Numbered from the stretch's first letter, positions 1 to 5,774 are shown. The stretch is DNA of 5,774 bases from JAYEJW01 sp034716535 (GCA_034716535.1 JAYEJW010000596.1:1-5774), one strand, 5' to 3'. The notes: a model not told the origin generated them from the sequence alone. Numbers and translations: made by a program.

Positions 1-829
1 GCCGACTGACCGGCCGTTCTTCTTATGGGTCGCGACGCTCGCGCCGCACGAGGACCTGTGCCCCACGTGTGATGACGAACCGACCCCGGCGCCGCGGCAT
101 GAAGGGGCGTTTGGCGATTGGGTGCCCAGCGAAATCCCTCTGTCGTTTAACGAGGACGACGTGAGCGACAAGCCGGATTACATTCGGACTCTCGACAAGC
201 TCACTAAAGCCGACGGGGTGGCCCTTCTGCGGAAGGAGCGAAAGCGGCTGGAATCGCTCCTGGCGGTTGATGATCTCGTCGCCCGCGTCGTCAATGCAGT
301 GGCAGCGCGGGGAGAACTGGACAATACGGTGTTCCTGTTTACCTCGGACAACGGTTACGCGCTCGGCGAGCATCGAAACGACGTATATTTCAAGAAAGTC
401 CCCTACGAGGAGTCCATCCGTGTACCCCTCTACGTGCGGGGTCCGGGCTTTCCGGCGGGGGGCGCCGAGACGCGCCTCGTGTCGAACCATGACCTCGCGG
501 GCGCCGTCGCGGCGCTCGCCGGCGCCTCGCCAGGTCTTGTGCTGGATGGCGGCGATATTCAGACAGTCTCTTCAGACCGAGCGGTATACCTATACAATTC
601 AGGGCAAAAGGGTCCGCCAGCCTATGACGGAGTGCGCACGTCCCGGTGGGTATACCTTAACTACGAAACCGGTGAGAAAGAGCTCTACGACTTGCAGGCA
701 GACCCGTTTCAACTCGAGAGTCGTCACGCAGATCCTGCTTACGCTGACGTCCAGACCGCGCTTCACGATGCGCTAAAGGCATTGCGGCTCTGCGCGGGAC
801 CGACATGCGACGTGACCGTAGCTCCATGA
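1..829 (+). CDS. Sulfatase, N-acetylglucosamine-6-sulfatase-like, C-terminal part (5' end outside window)
   Basis: The reading frame is open from base 2 to the TGA at 827-829, giving 275 residues with no start inside the window. It is the C-terminal part of an S1-family (type I, formylglycine-dependent) sulfatase, which hydrolyses sulfate esters, usually on glycans. Seen in the fragment: RPFFLWVATLAPHE at residues 4-17; a PAPRHEGAF motif near residue 29; RLESLLAVDD at 82-91; and FTSDNGYALGEHR at 113-125, whose Asp116-Asn117 correspond to metal ligands of the family. The Lys-Lys at 131-132 and VPYEESIRVPLYVRGPG that follow complete the active-site side. The end of the protein has the usual YETGEKELYDLQADPFQLE segment (221-239) and a terminal Cys pair (264, 269), both common in the glucosamine-6-sulfatase-like subgroup. 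The catalytic Cys/Ser motif (CxPSR-like) and any signal peptide lie upstream and cannot be checked. Substrate is inferred only from subgroup likeness. Confidence 0.93.
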   Translation, partial: PTDRPFFLWVATLAPHEDLCPTCDDEPTPAPRHEGAFGDWVPSEIPLSFNEDDVSDKPDYIRTLDKLTKADGVALLRKERKRLESLLAVDDLVARVVNAVAARGELDNTVFLFTSDNGYALGEHRNDVYFKKVPYEESIRVPLYVRGPGFPAGGAETRLVSNHDLAGAVAALAGASPGLVLDGGDIQTVSSDRAVYLYNSGQKGPPAYDGVRTSRWVYLNYETGEKELYDLQADPFQLESRHADPAYADVQTALHDALKALRLCAGPTCDVTVAP

Positions 830-870
830 GCGAACAGCCTATTCGGTCGAGTGCGCCTGCCTTCCCGTTT

Positions 871-889
871 GGCTCAGCATAGATGAGCC
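871..889 (+). terminator. Short hairpin after the sulfatase stop, doubtful terminator
   Basis: GGCTCA at 871-876 pairs perfectly with TGAGCC at 884-889 around a 7-nt loop, and a T-G wobble (870/890) can extend it. It lies about 40 bp after the sulfatase stop, a natural place for 3'-end formation. There is no T-run after it, so it is at best a weak or mRNA-stabilising structure. Chance formation cannot be excluded. Confidence 0.25.
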
Positions 890-984
890 GCACCGAGATT
901 GCTTTCCGCATGGCTCGAGTGATTTGTTTTGATGTTTAGCCTCATCCCTCAGTCGGCACCAGCAATCCACACGACGACAGCGGA

Positions 985-1066
985 CGGTGTAGGTCGGCAA
1001 CCCTTTGCCGACATGTTTTTGGGACTTTCTGCACTAGCGGCGGCAAAGGATTGCCGCCCGACGCCG
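985..1066. repeat. REP/REPIN-like element: two inverted copies of a hairpin
   Basis: Two 8-bp perfect hairpins lie 26 bp apart. The first has arms at 993-1000 and 1005-1012 (GTCGGCAA / TTGCCGAC, loop CCCT). The second has arms at 1039-1046 and 1051-1058 (GGCGGCAA / TTGCCGCC, loop AGGA). The reverse complement of the second copy matches the first along 28 bp (985-1012 against 1066-1039) with 23 identities. One difference is compensatory: the T-A stem pair 994/1011 is replaced by C-G (G-C when read on the other strand) at 1057/1040. Each copy is preceded on its outer side by a GTAG or GTCG tetranucleotide, resembling the head of REP elements mobilised by RAYT (TnpA-REP) enzymes. Known REPINs have this paired inverted arrangement. 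No RAYT gene is in the window, so family membership is inferred from form alone. Confidence 0.6.
993..1020 (+). terminator. Possible Rho-independent terminator (first hairpin of the doublet plus T5)
   Basis: The stem GTCGGCAA / TTGCCGAC with a 4-nt loop is followed by ATG and then five T at 1016-1020. That geometry suits an intrinsic terminator for the sulfatase transcript, about 165 bp after its stop codon. The T-run starts 3 nt after the stem and is short, so efficiency may be modest. The same hairpin is half of the REP-like doublet, so termination may be a secondary role. Confidence 0.45.
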
Positions 1067-1125
1067 ATTTCCGTGTCGCTGCTCTGACCAATTCGCACGC
1101 AGCTGACCGATGGTGCTAATCACCT

Positions 1126-1155
1126 TTGTTTTTGCGTCTACGCCGTCGCTAAAAT
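1126..1155 (+). promoter_or_regulatory. Candidate sigma-70-type promoter for the hydrolase fusion gene
   Basis: TAAAAT at 1150-1155 matches five of six bases of the -10 consensus. TTGTTT at 1126-1131 is a weak -35 match (the first three bases) at an 18-bp spacing. Transcription would begin near 1162, leaving a leader of about 36 nt before the ATG at 1198. The position just before the gene and after the hairpin doublet supports independent transcription. The consensus is assumed from other bacteria and the organism is unknown. Confidence 0.4.
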
Positions 1156-1197
1156 TCCGGCGCACGCAACATTTCATCCCTGGAACTCACGCCTACC

Positions 1198-1290
1198 ATG
1201 AAGACCGCGCAATCTTCGAATAGGGCATCGTTCTTCACAAATCTGCTATGGGTCGCGGTCATTGCATGCTGTTTTCCCGGTGAAGCGGCA
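1198..1290 (+). other. Signal sequence with possible lipobox
   Basis: Residues 1-31 have a basic, polar start (Lys2, Arg9), a hydrophobic core LLWVAVIACCF at 16-26 and a small-residue region GEAA at 28-31 suited to signal peptidase I. Val21-Ile22-Ala23-Cys24 also matches the lipobox pattern [LVI][ASTVI][GAS]C, so lipoprotein processing at Cys24 is possible. A second Cys follows at 25. The two options predict different locations: soluble secreted or membrane-anchored. Confidence 0.7.
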
Positions 1291-4236
1291 CAGACGGCGC
1301 CACTCGACGCCCCGCAGAGCTTCCGCAAGCTGGAACGCATCTGGAAGCTGGATCGTAATAACGACTCGCAGATCTCCCGAGCGGAGTTTGAGCGGTGGCG
1401 GGGCAGTAAGCGCCGCCCGCAGCTCTTCGAGCAAATCGATACCGATGGCAATGGTCTGCTGACAAAAGAGGAAATCGATGGCCGGGCGGGACCTGCCGCA
1501 CAGACGGCGCCCCTCGATGCCCCGCAGAGCTCCCGCAAGCTGGAACGCATCTGGAAGCTGGATCGTAATAACGACTCCCAGATCTCCCGAGCGGAGTTTG
1601 AGCGGTCGCGGGGCAGCAAGCGCCGCCCCCAGCTCTTCGAGCAAATCGATACCGATGGCAATGGTCTGCTGACAAAAGAGGAAATCGATGGCCGGGCGGG
1701 ACCTGCCGCACAGGCACCGGCTGTTGCAAAGCAGTCCACGGATTGCGTCGAGAGCGGCGAATGCGGTGCGGTACATCGTGACATCCCCTATAAAACCATA
1801 GGCGGTGTGGATCCGAATCTGTTGAGTCTCGATGTTTACGAAACAACGTGGGACAACGCGCCCGTTATGGTGTGGGTACATGGAGGGGGCTGGACGGGGG
1901 GAGACAAGGCGACGAAAAATGGGCTTGGCTACAAGCCTTCGTATTTCACCGGCAAGGGCTTTTTGTTCATTTCCGTCAACTACAGGTTATCGCCCAAATC
2001 GAAAGGTTCCCCGGATCCGGGAAGACTTATGTATCCGGTCCACAACCAGGATGTTGCTGCTGCGATCGGCTGGATTAAGACACACGCCCGCGATTTTGGT
2101 GGGAACCCTGACAACATTTCGCTTATTGGACACTCCGCTGGCGGCGGGATCGTAACGCAACTTGCAACCGACGAAAGTTTCCTTGCAAAGGAGGGCGTTG
2201 CTTTAGACAACCTGCGCTGTGTGATCACTCTGGATATCGGCGGTGCCTACGATCTGACTCAAAGTGCACCGGGCGGGCGGCTGTTCCAGCATGTTTTCGG
2301 CCAGGACCCGAAAGTCTGGGAGCAGGCCTCTCCGATCCGTCATGTCGAATCAGGCAAAGATATCCCTGCGTTCTTCATCGTGTCGGGCAAGGACGGGGAC
2401 AAAGATCGAGGCTGGCGATTGTCCGGCGAGTTCGCGGAAAAGCTGAAGCGGGCCGGCATCATGACCGAGCTGTTCATCACCGAGGGAATGGAACACAAGG
2501 CAATCAATCAGGCTATCGGGGATCCGAAAGACACGCGAATCATGCCGCGCCTGGAGAGGTTTCTGGAACACTGCCAAGGCGGTCATGCCACGGTTCAGCG
2601 CGACAAAACCGCGCGGGAAAACCCCGAAGGGGCGCTCTTTAGCCTCGCGTACAGGCACGAGCAGCCCACGGCGCAAGCCACCGCGCTTGTTGACGCTTTC
2701 GGCAACAGCACGCTCGATCTCGCGATTGCTGCCAAGGGCCACGTCTACCTGGTCCGCAACAAAGGAGCCTTCGCCTTTTCTCATCACGCGACCTTACGGG
2801 TGGACAGAGCGAACGGCTGGGGTTTGCACGATTTCAATCGGGACGGACGCATGGACCTGTTTGTCGCTCAGCCGGGCGTCAGGGGAAAGGACAGCTGGAT
2901 TAATCAGGGCGATGGCACCTTTATCGCAAGGGACCTGGGGAACGAAACCAAAGGCCCCACGCGTAACGTTCTGTTCGCCGATTTCGACGGCGACGGGAAC
3001 ATCGATTCCTACCACAGTGTCTCCTCATTTCAGAGGTACCACACCGGCTGCGAATTGCACCCCGGCAAGTCCGACGGCACGTTCGGTCCCGATATCATCG
3101 AGACCATCCTCGATCCCGCTGTGCCCGATTTCTGGTATGCAACGGCTGATCCCCCGGGTCGCGGCAAGGAGAAGTGGTCTAACAAGATGATGAAAGGGGC
3201 TGTGGTTCGGGACTTCGATGGCGATGGCAGGCCGGACATCATTACCGGGGCCTACGCGGATCGGGGCTATCAGGAAGGTGGACGGGGCGGCTACGGGATG
3301 CAGTGGGTGGAAAAGCAGGACCGCGGTCTGTTTGTGCTGCACAATCGTTCCACGCCGGGGCGGATCCGTTTCGCGGAAGTAGCGAAAAGCGCCGTCGGCC
3401 GTTATGCATACGGCAACTCTATGGGGGACTGGAATGTCTACTCGGTCGTCCCGATCGACTATGATCGTGACGGTGATTTTGATCTCTTCGTTGGCGCTAC
3501 GGTGCGCCCTGCCGGCAAGGGACGCCTGGAGGACACGGTGGCCGCCCGATTCTTCGAGAACCGATCTGAGCCTGGCCGCATTCGGTTCGTCGATCGTACC
3601 AAGGAAGCGGGATTTAGTTATCTAAACGCGCCGCCCCCCGCAGTGCGCGCTGAGAGAAGACTGGCGGCCGGGCAGGCATTTGACTACGACAACGATGGCT
3701 GGCCCGACCTGGTTATGGCCAACCGCCAGAATCCGGAGAAGACCCGTTATCCCTTTGCGCACCTGTATCGCAATCGCGGCAACGGTACTTTCGAAGAGGT
3801 GCCATATGCGCAGCATGGACTGGGAGGTGGCTCCGGCGGCAGGGATCTGGTTTGCGGTGACCTCGATGACGACGGCCGGATCGACGTGGTGCTCAATTCC
3901 GGTACCGTGGGTGGTTTTCAGGGTACCGATGACACCAGCGTGTATCGGAACCAGAGCGTGAATTCGAACCACTGGATCAGGCTCGATCTGGTCGAGAACG
4001 TCGAGGGAACACCAGCCATCGGAACTAAAGTAAGAATCTATCGGCCCGGGAGCACCGATCTCGTCGGATTTGACGAAGTACGTACAGACTTCAGCTACCG
4101 CTCTAAACGATCTCCGGTCCTTCACTTCGGGGTGGGTACTCTGGACGCGGTTGATGTCCGGGTCACGACGCGCGAAGGGAAACAGCGCGTATTCAAGTCG
4201 GTCGCGGTCGCCCGGACCCACCGGCTACCTTTGTAA
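1198..4236 (+). CDS. Exported multidomain protein: EF-hand repeats, alpha/beta hydrolase, FG-GAP/VCBS repeats, ASPIC/UnbV
   Basis: The product has 1012 residues. The start is fixed because an in-frame TAA lies at 1150-1152 and ATG 1198 is the only ATG after it; the Shine-Dalgarno is weak (GGA at 1182-1184). A signal sequence covers residues 1-31 with a hydrophobic core at 16-26. Val21-Ile-Ala-Cys24 also fits a lipobox, so the protein may be a lipoprotein. Two EF-hand pairs follow (32-101, 102-171), with calcium loops at 52-63, 81-92, 122-133 and 151-162. An esterase-like alpha/beta hydrolase spans about 180-460: oxyanion HGGGW at 228-232, nucleophile Ser313 in GHSAGG, probable Asp399 and His433. 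Six FG-GAP/VCBS-type calcium loops start near 545, 595, 672, 754, 829 and 888 (DFDGDGxxD-like). An ASPIC/UnbV domain runs from about 924 to the end. Likely a calcium-stabilised surface or secreted esterase; the substrate is unknown. The hydrolase resembles BD-FAE/arylformamidase-type enzymes. The catalytic set looks complete. The full fusion is unusual. Confidence 0.93.
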   Translation: MKTAQSSNRASFFTNLLWVAVIACCFPGEAAQTAPLDAPQSFRKLERIWKLDRNNDSQISRAEFERWRGSKRRPQLFEQIDTDGNGLLTKEEIDGRAGPAAQTAPLDAPQSSRKLERIWKLDRNNDSQISRAEFERSRGSKRRPQLFEQIDTDGNGLLTKEEIDGRAGPAAQAPAVAKQSTDCVESGECGAVHRDIPYKTIGGVDPNLLSLDVYETTWDNAPVMVWVHGGGWTGGDKATKNGLGYKPSYFTGKGFLFISVNYRLSPKSKGSPDPGRLMYPVHNQDVAAAIGWIKTHARDFGGNPDNISLIGHSAGGGIVTQLATDESFLAKEGVALDNLRCVITLDIGGAYDLTQSAPGGRLFQHVFGQDPKVWEQASPIRHVESGKDIPAFFIVSGKDGDKDRGWRLSGEFAEKLKRAGIMTELFITEGMEHKAINQAIGDPKDTRIMPRLERFLEHCQGGHATVQRDKTARENPEGALFSLAYRHEQPTAQATALVDAFGNSTLDLAIAAKGHVYLVRNKGAFAFSHHATLRVDRANGWGLHDFNRDGRMDLFVAQPGVRGKDSWINQGDGTFIARDLGNETKGPTRNVLFADFDGDGNIDSYHSVSSFQRYHTGCELHPGKSDGTFGPDIIETILDPAVPDFWYATADPPGRGKEKWSNKMMKGAVVRDFDGDGRPDIITGAYADRGYQEGGRGGYGMQWVEKQDRGLFVLHNRSTPGRIRFAEVAKSAVGRYAYGNSMGDWNVYSVVPIDYDRDGDFDLFVGATVRPAGKGRLEDTVAARFFENRSEPGRIRFVDRTKEAGFSYLNAPPPAVRAERRLAAGQAFDYDNDGWPDLVMANRQNPEKTRYPFAHLYRNRGNGTFEEVPYAQHGLGGGSGGRDLVCGDLDDDGRIDVVLNSGTVGGFQGTDDTSVYRNQSVNSNHWIRLDLVENVEGTPAIGTKVRIYRPGSTDLVGFDEVRTDFSYRSKRSPVLHFGVGTLDAVDVRVTTREGKQRVFKSVAVARTHRLPL
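1291..1710 (+). repeat. Tandem duplication, 2 x 210 bp, in frame, encoding EF-hand pairs
   Basis: Unit 1 is 1291-1500 and unit 2 is 1501-1710, each exactly 70 codons. They differ at seven positions (unit 1 bases 1302, 1308, 1322, 1368, 1397, 1407, 1419), about 96.7% identical, and the last 81 bp are identical. Only two changes alter the protein: Phe42 to Ser112 and Trp67 to Ser137. All four calcium-loop ligand sets are kept. The short sequence GC(G/C)GCACAG lies at the start, junction and end (1285, 1495, 1705) and could have mediated the duplication or unequal exchange. Confidence 0.95.
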
Positions 4237-4409
4237 TCGAGCTCGTATCTCAGTCGCAACGTGTCGTGCGCGATTGTCCCATGAGCTTACCTTATCTCGC
4301 CAAAAAAGGCGCTCACCGGTAAAGATTGTTCTACGACACGGACCTGCGATCATGGGCAACACCGCCGGAGGCTACCAGGCTTCGGCGACCCGGGTCGCCA
4401 TTCTAGTCG
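4237..4409. other. Convergent intergenic region, 173 bp
   Basis: This gap lies between the 3' ends of the hydrolase fusion gene and the propeller gene, so termination signals for both strands are expected. It holds an 8-bp palindrome CGAGCTCG at 4238-4245, directly after the fusion stop, and a perfect 16-bp palindrome at 4384-4399. I see no classical stem followed by a T-run on either strand and no gene. Confidence 0.6.
4384..4399 (-). terminator. Perfect 16-bp palindrome after the propeller gene, possible terminator stem
   Basis: GGCGACCCGGGTCGCC is fully self-complementary. As RNA it could form a 6-bp GC-rich stem with a CCGG loop, 11 bp after the stop of the minus-strand gene. Being symmetric, it would act equally on both strands and could serve both converging genes. 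No T-run follows on either strand, so an intrinsic terminator is not demonstrated. A protein binding site is the alternative. Confidence 0.35.
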
Positions 4410-5606
4410 CTAGAACAGCCCGGTGGCTGCCCTGTGAATGAGGCGGCGATAGTTCTGATCGTCGATGATCTCCGCATAGTAGATGTATACCGTTGAGCCA
4501 AGAGGAAGGTTCTCGACGTCCTTTATGCGGGTGACCGACGGATCGTTTACCTGCCTGTGCCTGAAGGGGCCTGTGCCGCTGATACGAGTCACCCAGGCCT
4601 CACCGGTGCCCAAAAAATTCTGCCGCTTGCCGGATCGCTCGGTGTGCATAAGGTACGAGAGATAGGAAGCGTCGTCCCAGGTAAACCAGTCTGGCCGAAA
4701 GACGTAAGGGATGTCGGTGGGAGGCCGGACAGTACCCGCCAGGTACCAGGCTTGGGAATCGTCGAGTGCCCAGATCCCTATTTCCACGTCGTTCCTGTTC
4801 GCCGCCAGCAGATAATCGCGGGTCGCGGGGTCCCACCACATGATGGGGAAACGCTTTTGCGCTGAATCGAACGTGAGCTGGGTCGCTACGCCGGTGTCGA
4901 TCGAATAATAGAAGACCTGGTCGGTTCCTTGGACCTCCCGGGTCCCAACCAGGGCCCTCTTTCCGGGGACCCACTTGAGATTCGCTGTGCCCGATGGCAG
5001 TAGCGTTTCGGTCGAGGCATCATCGAGCTCACGCCATCCGTGTAAAACGGTCATTCCGTCACTGTACGTAAAAGTGACTCGGGGCCGAGGGTCACCCGGA
5101 TCGTCGCTCCCCTTGTTCACCGATCGATCAATCCCGTCGGTTAGCGGCTCCGTGAAATAAATCCCACTTGCCTGATCCAGCCATGCCTGAAAAAGGTGCG
5201 GGTGTCCGTTCAGAAGCTTCGTGTAGACTATGCGATTGCCCTGGTCATCGTAAGCCCATTCCGGACCCTGCCTTGTCAAAGAAACGAGTACGAGGTCCGT
5301 ATCCACAAGCGTTTGGCGTCCATCGGCTGGCCACCAGGTACCAGTGACCGGATCCACATCTGTAACCCAGAAGTCACCCGCCCGGTCCTGCCAGGCCATG
5401 CGAAGACTGGCAAGATTCTTGTCAAACTCGGGATCGATCAGTGATTCGTTAGGGTCGGAGACCACTATGTCGTCAACTTCGAATGCGGCATCCAGCTCAG
5501 CTTGAGAGTCCGGAAAAATGGTATCGGTCTGGCCGGCTATCGAGTTGACTGCAGAAAAAGCGAGAACAAGACATGAAGCAGCGGCCGTAAATGGGTTGTT
5601 TCGCAT
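4410..5606 (-). CDS. Secreted protein with TolB/PD40-like beta-propeller features, function unknown
   Basis: The product has 398 residues. The start is set at ATG 5606-5604 because AAGGAG lies 9 nt upstream and a clean signal peptide begins there; a longer in-frame start at 5684 would add 26 Cys-rich residues with no role. The signal peptide has a hydrophobic core at about 8-20 and a probable cleavage after Ser-Ile-Ala24. The mature part is rich in Trp, Asp and aromatic pairs. It contains segments like PD40/WD40-like TolB blades: about 58-89 (DPEFD...AWQD...VDPVTG), 114-130 (GPEWAYDDQGNRIVYTK), 243-269 (QLTF...WWDPATRDYLLAA) and 302-321 (RPDWFTWDDASYLSYLMH). No catalytic motif of a known enzyme is visible. 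It is probably a periplasmic or extracellular propeller that binds a ligand or partner. It points toward the fusion gene, so the two are not co-transcribed. The propeller assignment is inferred from blade-like spacing and is not certain. Confidence 0.88.
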   Translation of the reverse strand: MRNNPFTAAASCLVLAFSAVNSIAGQTDTIFPDSQAELDAAFEVDDIVVSDPNESLIDPEFDKNLASLRMAWQDRAGDFWVTDVDPVTGTWWPADGRQTLVDTDLVLVSLTRQGPEWAYDDQGNRIVYTKLLNGHPHLFQAWLDQASGIYFTEPLTDGIDRSVNKGSDDPGDPRPRVTFTYSDGMTVLHGWRELDDASTETLLPSGTANLKWVPGKRALVGTREVQGTDQVFYYSIDTGVATQLTFDSAQKRFPIMWWDPATRDYLLAANRNDVEIGIWALDDSQAWYLAGTVRPPTDIPYVFRPDWFTWDDASYLSYLMHTERSGKRQNFLGTGEAWVTRISGTGPFRHRQVNDPSVTRIKDVENLPLGSTVYIYYAEIIDDQNYRRLIHRAATGLF

Positions 5607-5615
5607 GGTGTGGGT

Positions 5616-5621
5616 CTCCTT
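5616..5621 (-). promoter_or_regulatory. Strong ribosome binding site of the propeller gene
   Basis: On the minus strand AAGGAG is followed by 9 nt and then ATG at 5606. This decides the start over the longer in-frame ATG at 5684. It also shows the host uses classical Shine-Dalgarno initiation, in contrast to the weak site before the gene at 1198. Confidence 0.85.
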
Positions 5622-5658
5622 GGACCGTTGCTGCGGAATGAACCGGCAGCTGCACGAG

Positions 5659-5686
5659 CATTGGCACCAGCTTGCCATTGGCAAGC
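5659..5686. promoter_or_regulatory. Direct repeat CATTGGCA x2 overlapping a 7-bp hairpin, possible operator or leader structure
   Basis: CATTGGCA occurs at 5659-5666 and again at 5676-5683, 17 bp apart. The second copy overlaps a perfect hairpin GCTTGCC / GGCAAGC (5670-5676, 5680-5686) with loop ATT. An alternative stem AGCTTGC / GCAAGCT (5669-5675, 5685-5691) excludes it. All of this lies 50-80 bp before the propeller start, where a regulator site or a 5'-leader switch would sit. No regulator is recognised. Confidence 0.3.
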
Positions 5687-5774
5687 AAGCTCGGGAATGT
5701 TGCTTATGATACGTCCCGCGCTGTCTCAGGGGAAGCGTTCCGACCTATCTGAGGTGAGACGCGGGGAGGCGTCC

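Larger units (their letters stand above)
830..1197. other. Intergenic region, 368 bp, with hairpins and a promoter but no gene
   Basis: I see no plausible coding region here on either strand; the open frames crossing it are antisense extensions over the sulfatase. It contains a short hairpin close to the sulfatase stop, a large inverted pair of hairpins at 985-1066, and a promoter-like stretch at 1126-1155 just before the next gene. No tRNA-like fold was seen. Confidence 0.7.
5607..5774. other. Upstream region of the propeller gene with repeats; no gene seen
   Basis: No convincing coding region is present. On the minus strand TATCAT (5711-5706) could be a -10 box, but the -35 position (TTCCCC) is poor. 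Between this and the start lies a hairpin and a direct repeat (5659-5686). Near the window end an imperfect inverted repeat pairs CCCGCG and TCTCA (5715-5720, 5724-5728) with TGAGA and CGCGGG (5755-5759, 5760-5765), with a 3-nt bulge. This may be a terminator or operator of the next gene outside the window. Confidence 0.4.

Noticed and set aside
1291..1710. CRISPR or satellite array
   Set aside because: There are only two 210-bp units, they are in frame and coding, and there are no spacers.
1149..1881. Long antisense open frames with internal repeats opposite the EF-hand region
   Set aside because: Their repeats only mirror the 210-bp duplication of the plus-strand gene; they have no ribosome binding site or recognisable domain, and the plus frame has clear motifs throughout.
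3622..4221. Antisense open frame of about 200 codons opposite the FG-GAP/ASPIC region
   Set aside because: It is a by-product of the GC-rich codon pattern of the plus-strand gene, with no start signal or domain likeness.
4296..4312. CGCC-A6-GGCG stem as an intrinsic terminator
   Set aside because: The stem is only 4 bp and the A/T run is in the loop rather than after the stem.
4260..4340. 8-bp inverted repeat CGTGTCGT / ACGACACG between the convergent genes
   Set aside because: The arms are 65 bp apart with no supporting inner pairing; chance is sufficient.
5571..5606. Lipoprotein leader (Cys12) in the propeller protein
   Set aside because: Cys12 is in the middle of the hydrophobic core and is preceded by Ala-Ala-Ser, without the Leu/Val/Ile expected at -3; cleavage after Ala24 is more likely.
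5604..5684. Longer N-terminus for the propeller protein starting at 5684
   Set aside because: It would add a Cys-rich stretch in front of a good signal peptide, and it would place the AAGGAG ribosome binding site inside the coding region.

Overview
The window comes from a GC-rich bacterial chromosome. It holds three protein genes, one of them cut by the left edge. A Gram-negative is most likely, because the three products look secreted or surface-exposed: two have clear signal sequences, and the sulfatase family is normally exported. The sulfatase, EF-hand, FG-GAP and ASPIC/UnbV families together are typical of heterotrophic Gammaproteobacteria and Planctomycetes/Verrucomicrobia that feed on complex organic matter. 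The sequence does not settle which group, and I do not name a species.

Layout. Positions 1-829 (+) hold the C-terminal 275 residues of an S1-type sulfatase of the N-acetylglucosamine-6-sulfatase-like kind. Positions 830-1197 are non-coding. This gap carries a small hairpin near the sulfatase stop, then two strong hairpins that are inverted copies of each other (985-1066, a REP/REPIN-like doublet), and then a likely promoter. The first hairpin of the doublet is followed by five T and could end sulfatase transcription. Positions 1198-4236 (+) encode an unusual 1012-residue exported protein. In order it has a signal or lipoprotein leader, two nearly identical tandem EF-hand-pair modules, a complete alpha/beta-hydrolase (esterase-like) domain, six FG-GAP/VCBS-type calcium-binding repeats, and an ASPIC/UnbV domain. 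Positions 4237-4409 form a convergent intergenic gap with a perfect 16-bp palindrome. Positions 4410-5606 (-) encode a 398-residue secreted protein with TolB/PD40-like beta-propeller features. Its start is fixed by a strong ribosome binding site. Positions 5607-5774 are its upstream region, with short direct and inverted repeats that could be regulatory.

How the genes may relate. The sulfatase and the hydrolase fusion point the same way but are separated by a terminator-like hairpin doublet and a promoter, so they are probably not one operon. The propeller gene faces them. A reasonable inference is a locus for extracellular attack on sulfated and esterified glycans or similar polymers. No glycoside hydrolase, TonB receptor or sulfatase-maturing enzyme is visible to confirm this. 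The most noteworthy items are the multidomain fusion, the fresh 210-bp in-frame EF-hand duplication inside it, and the paired hairpin element at 985-1066.
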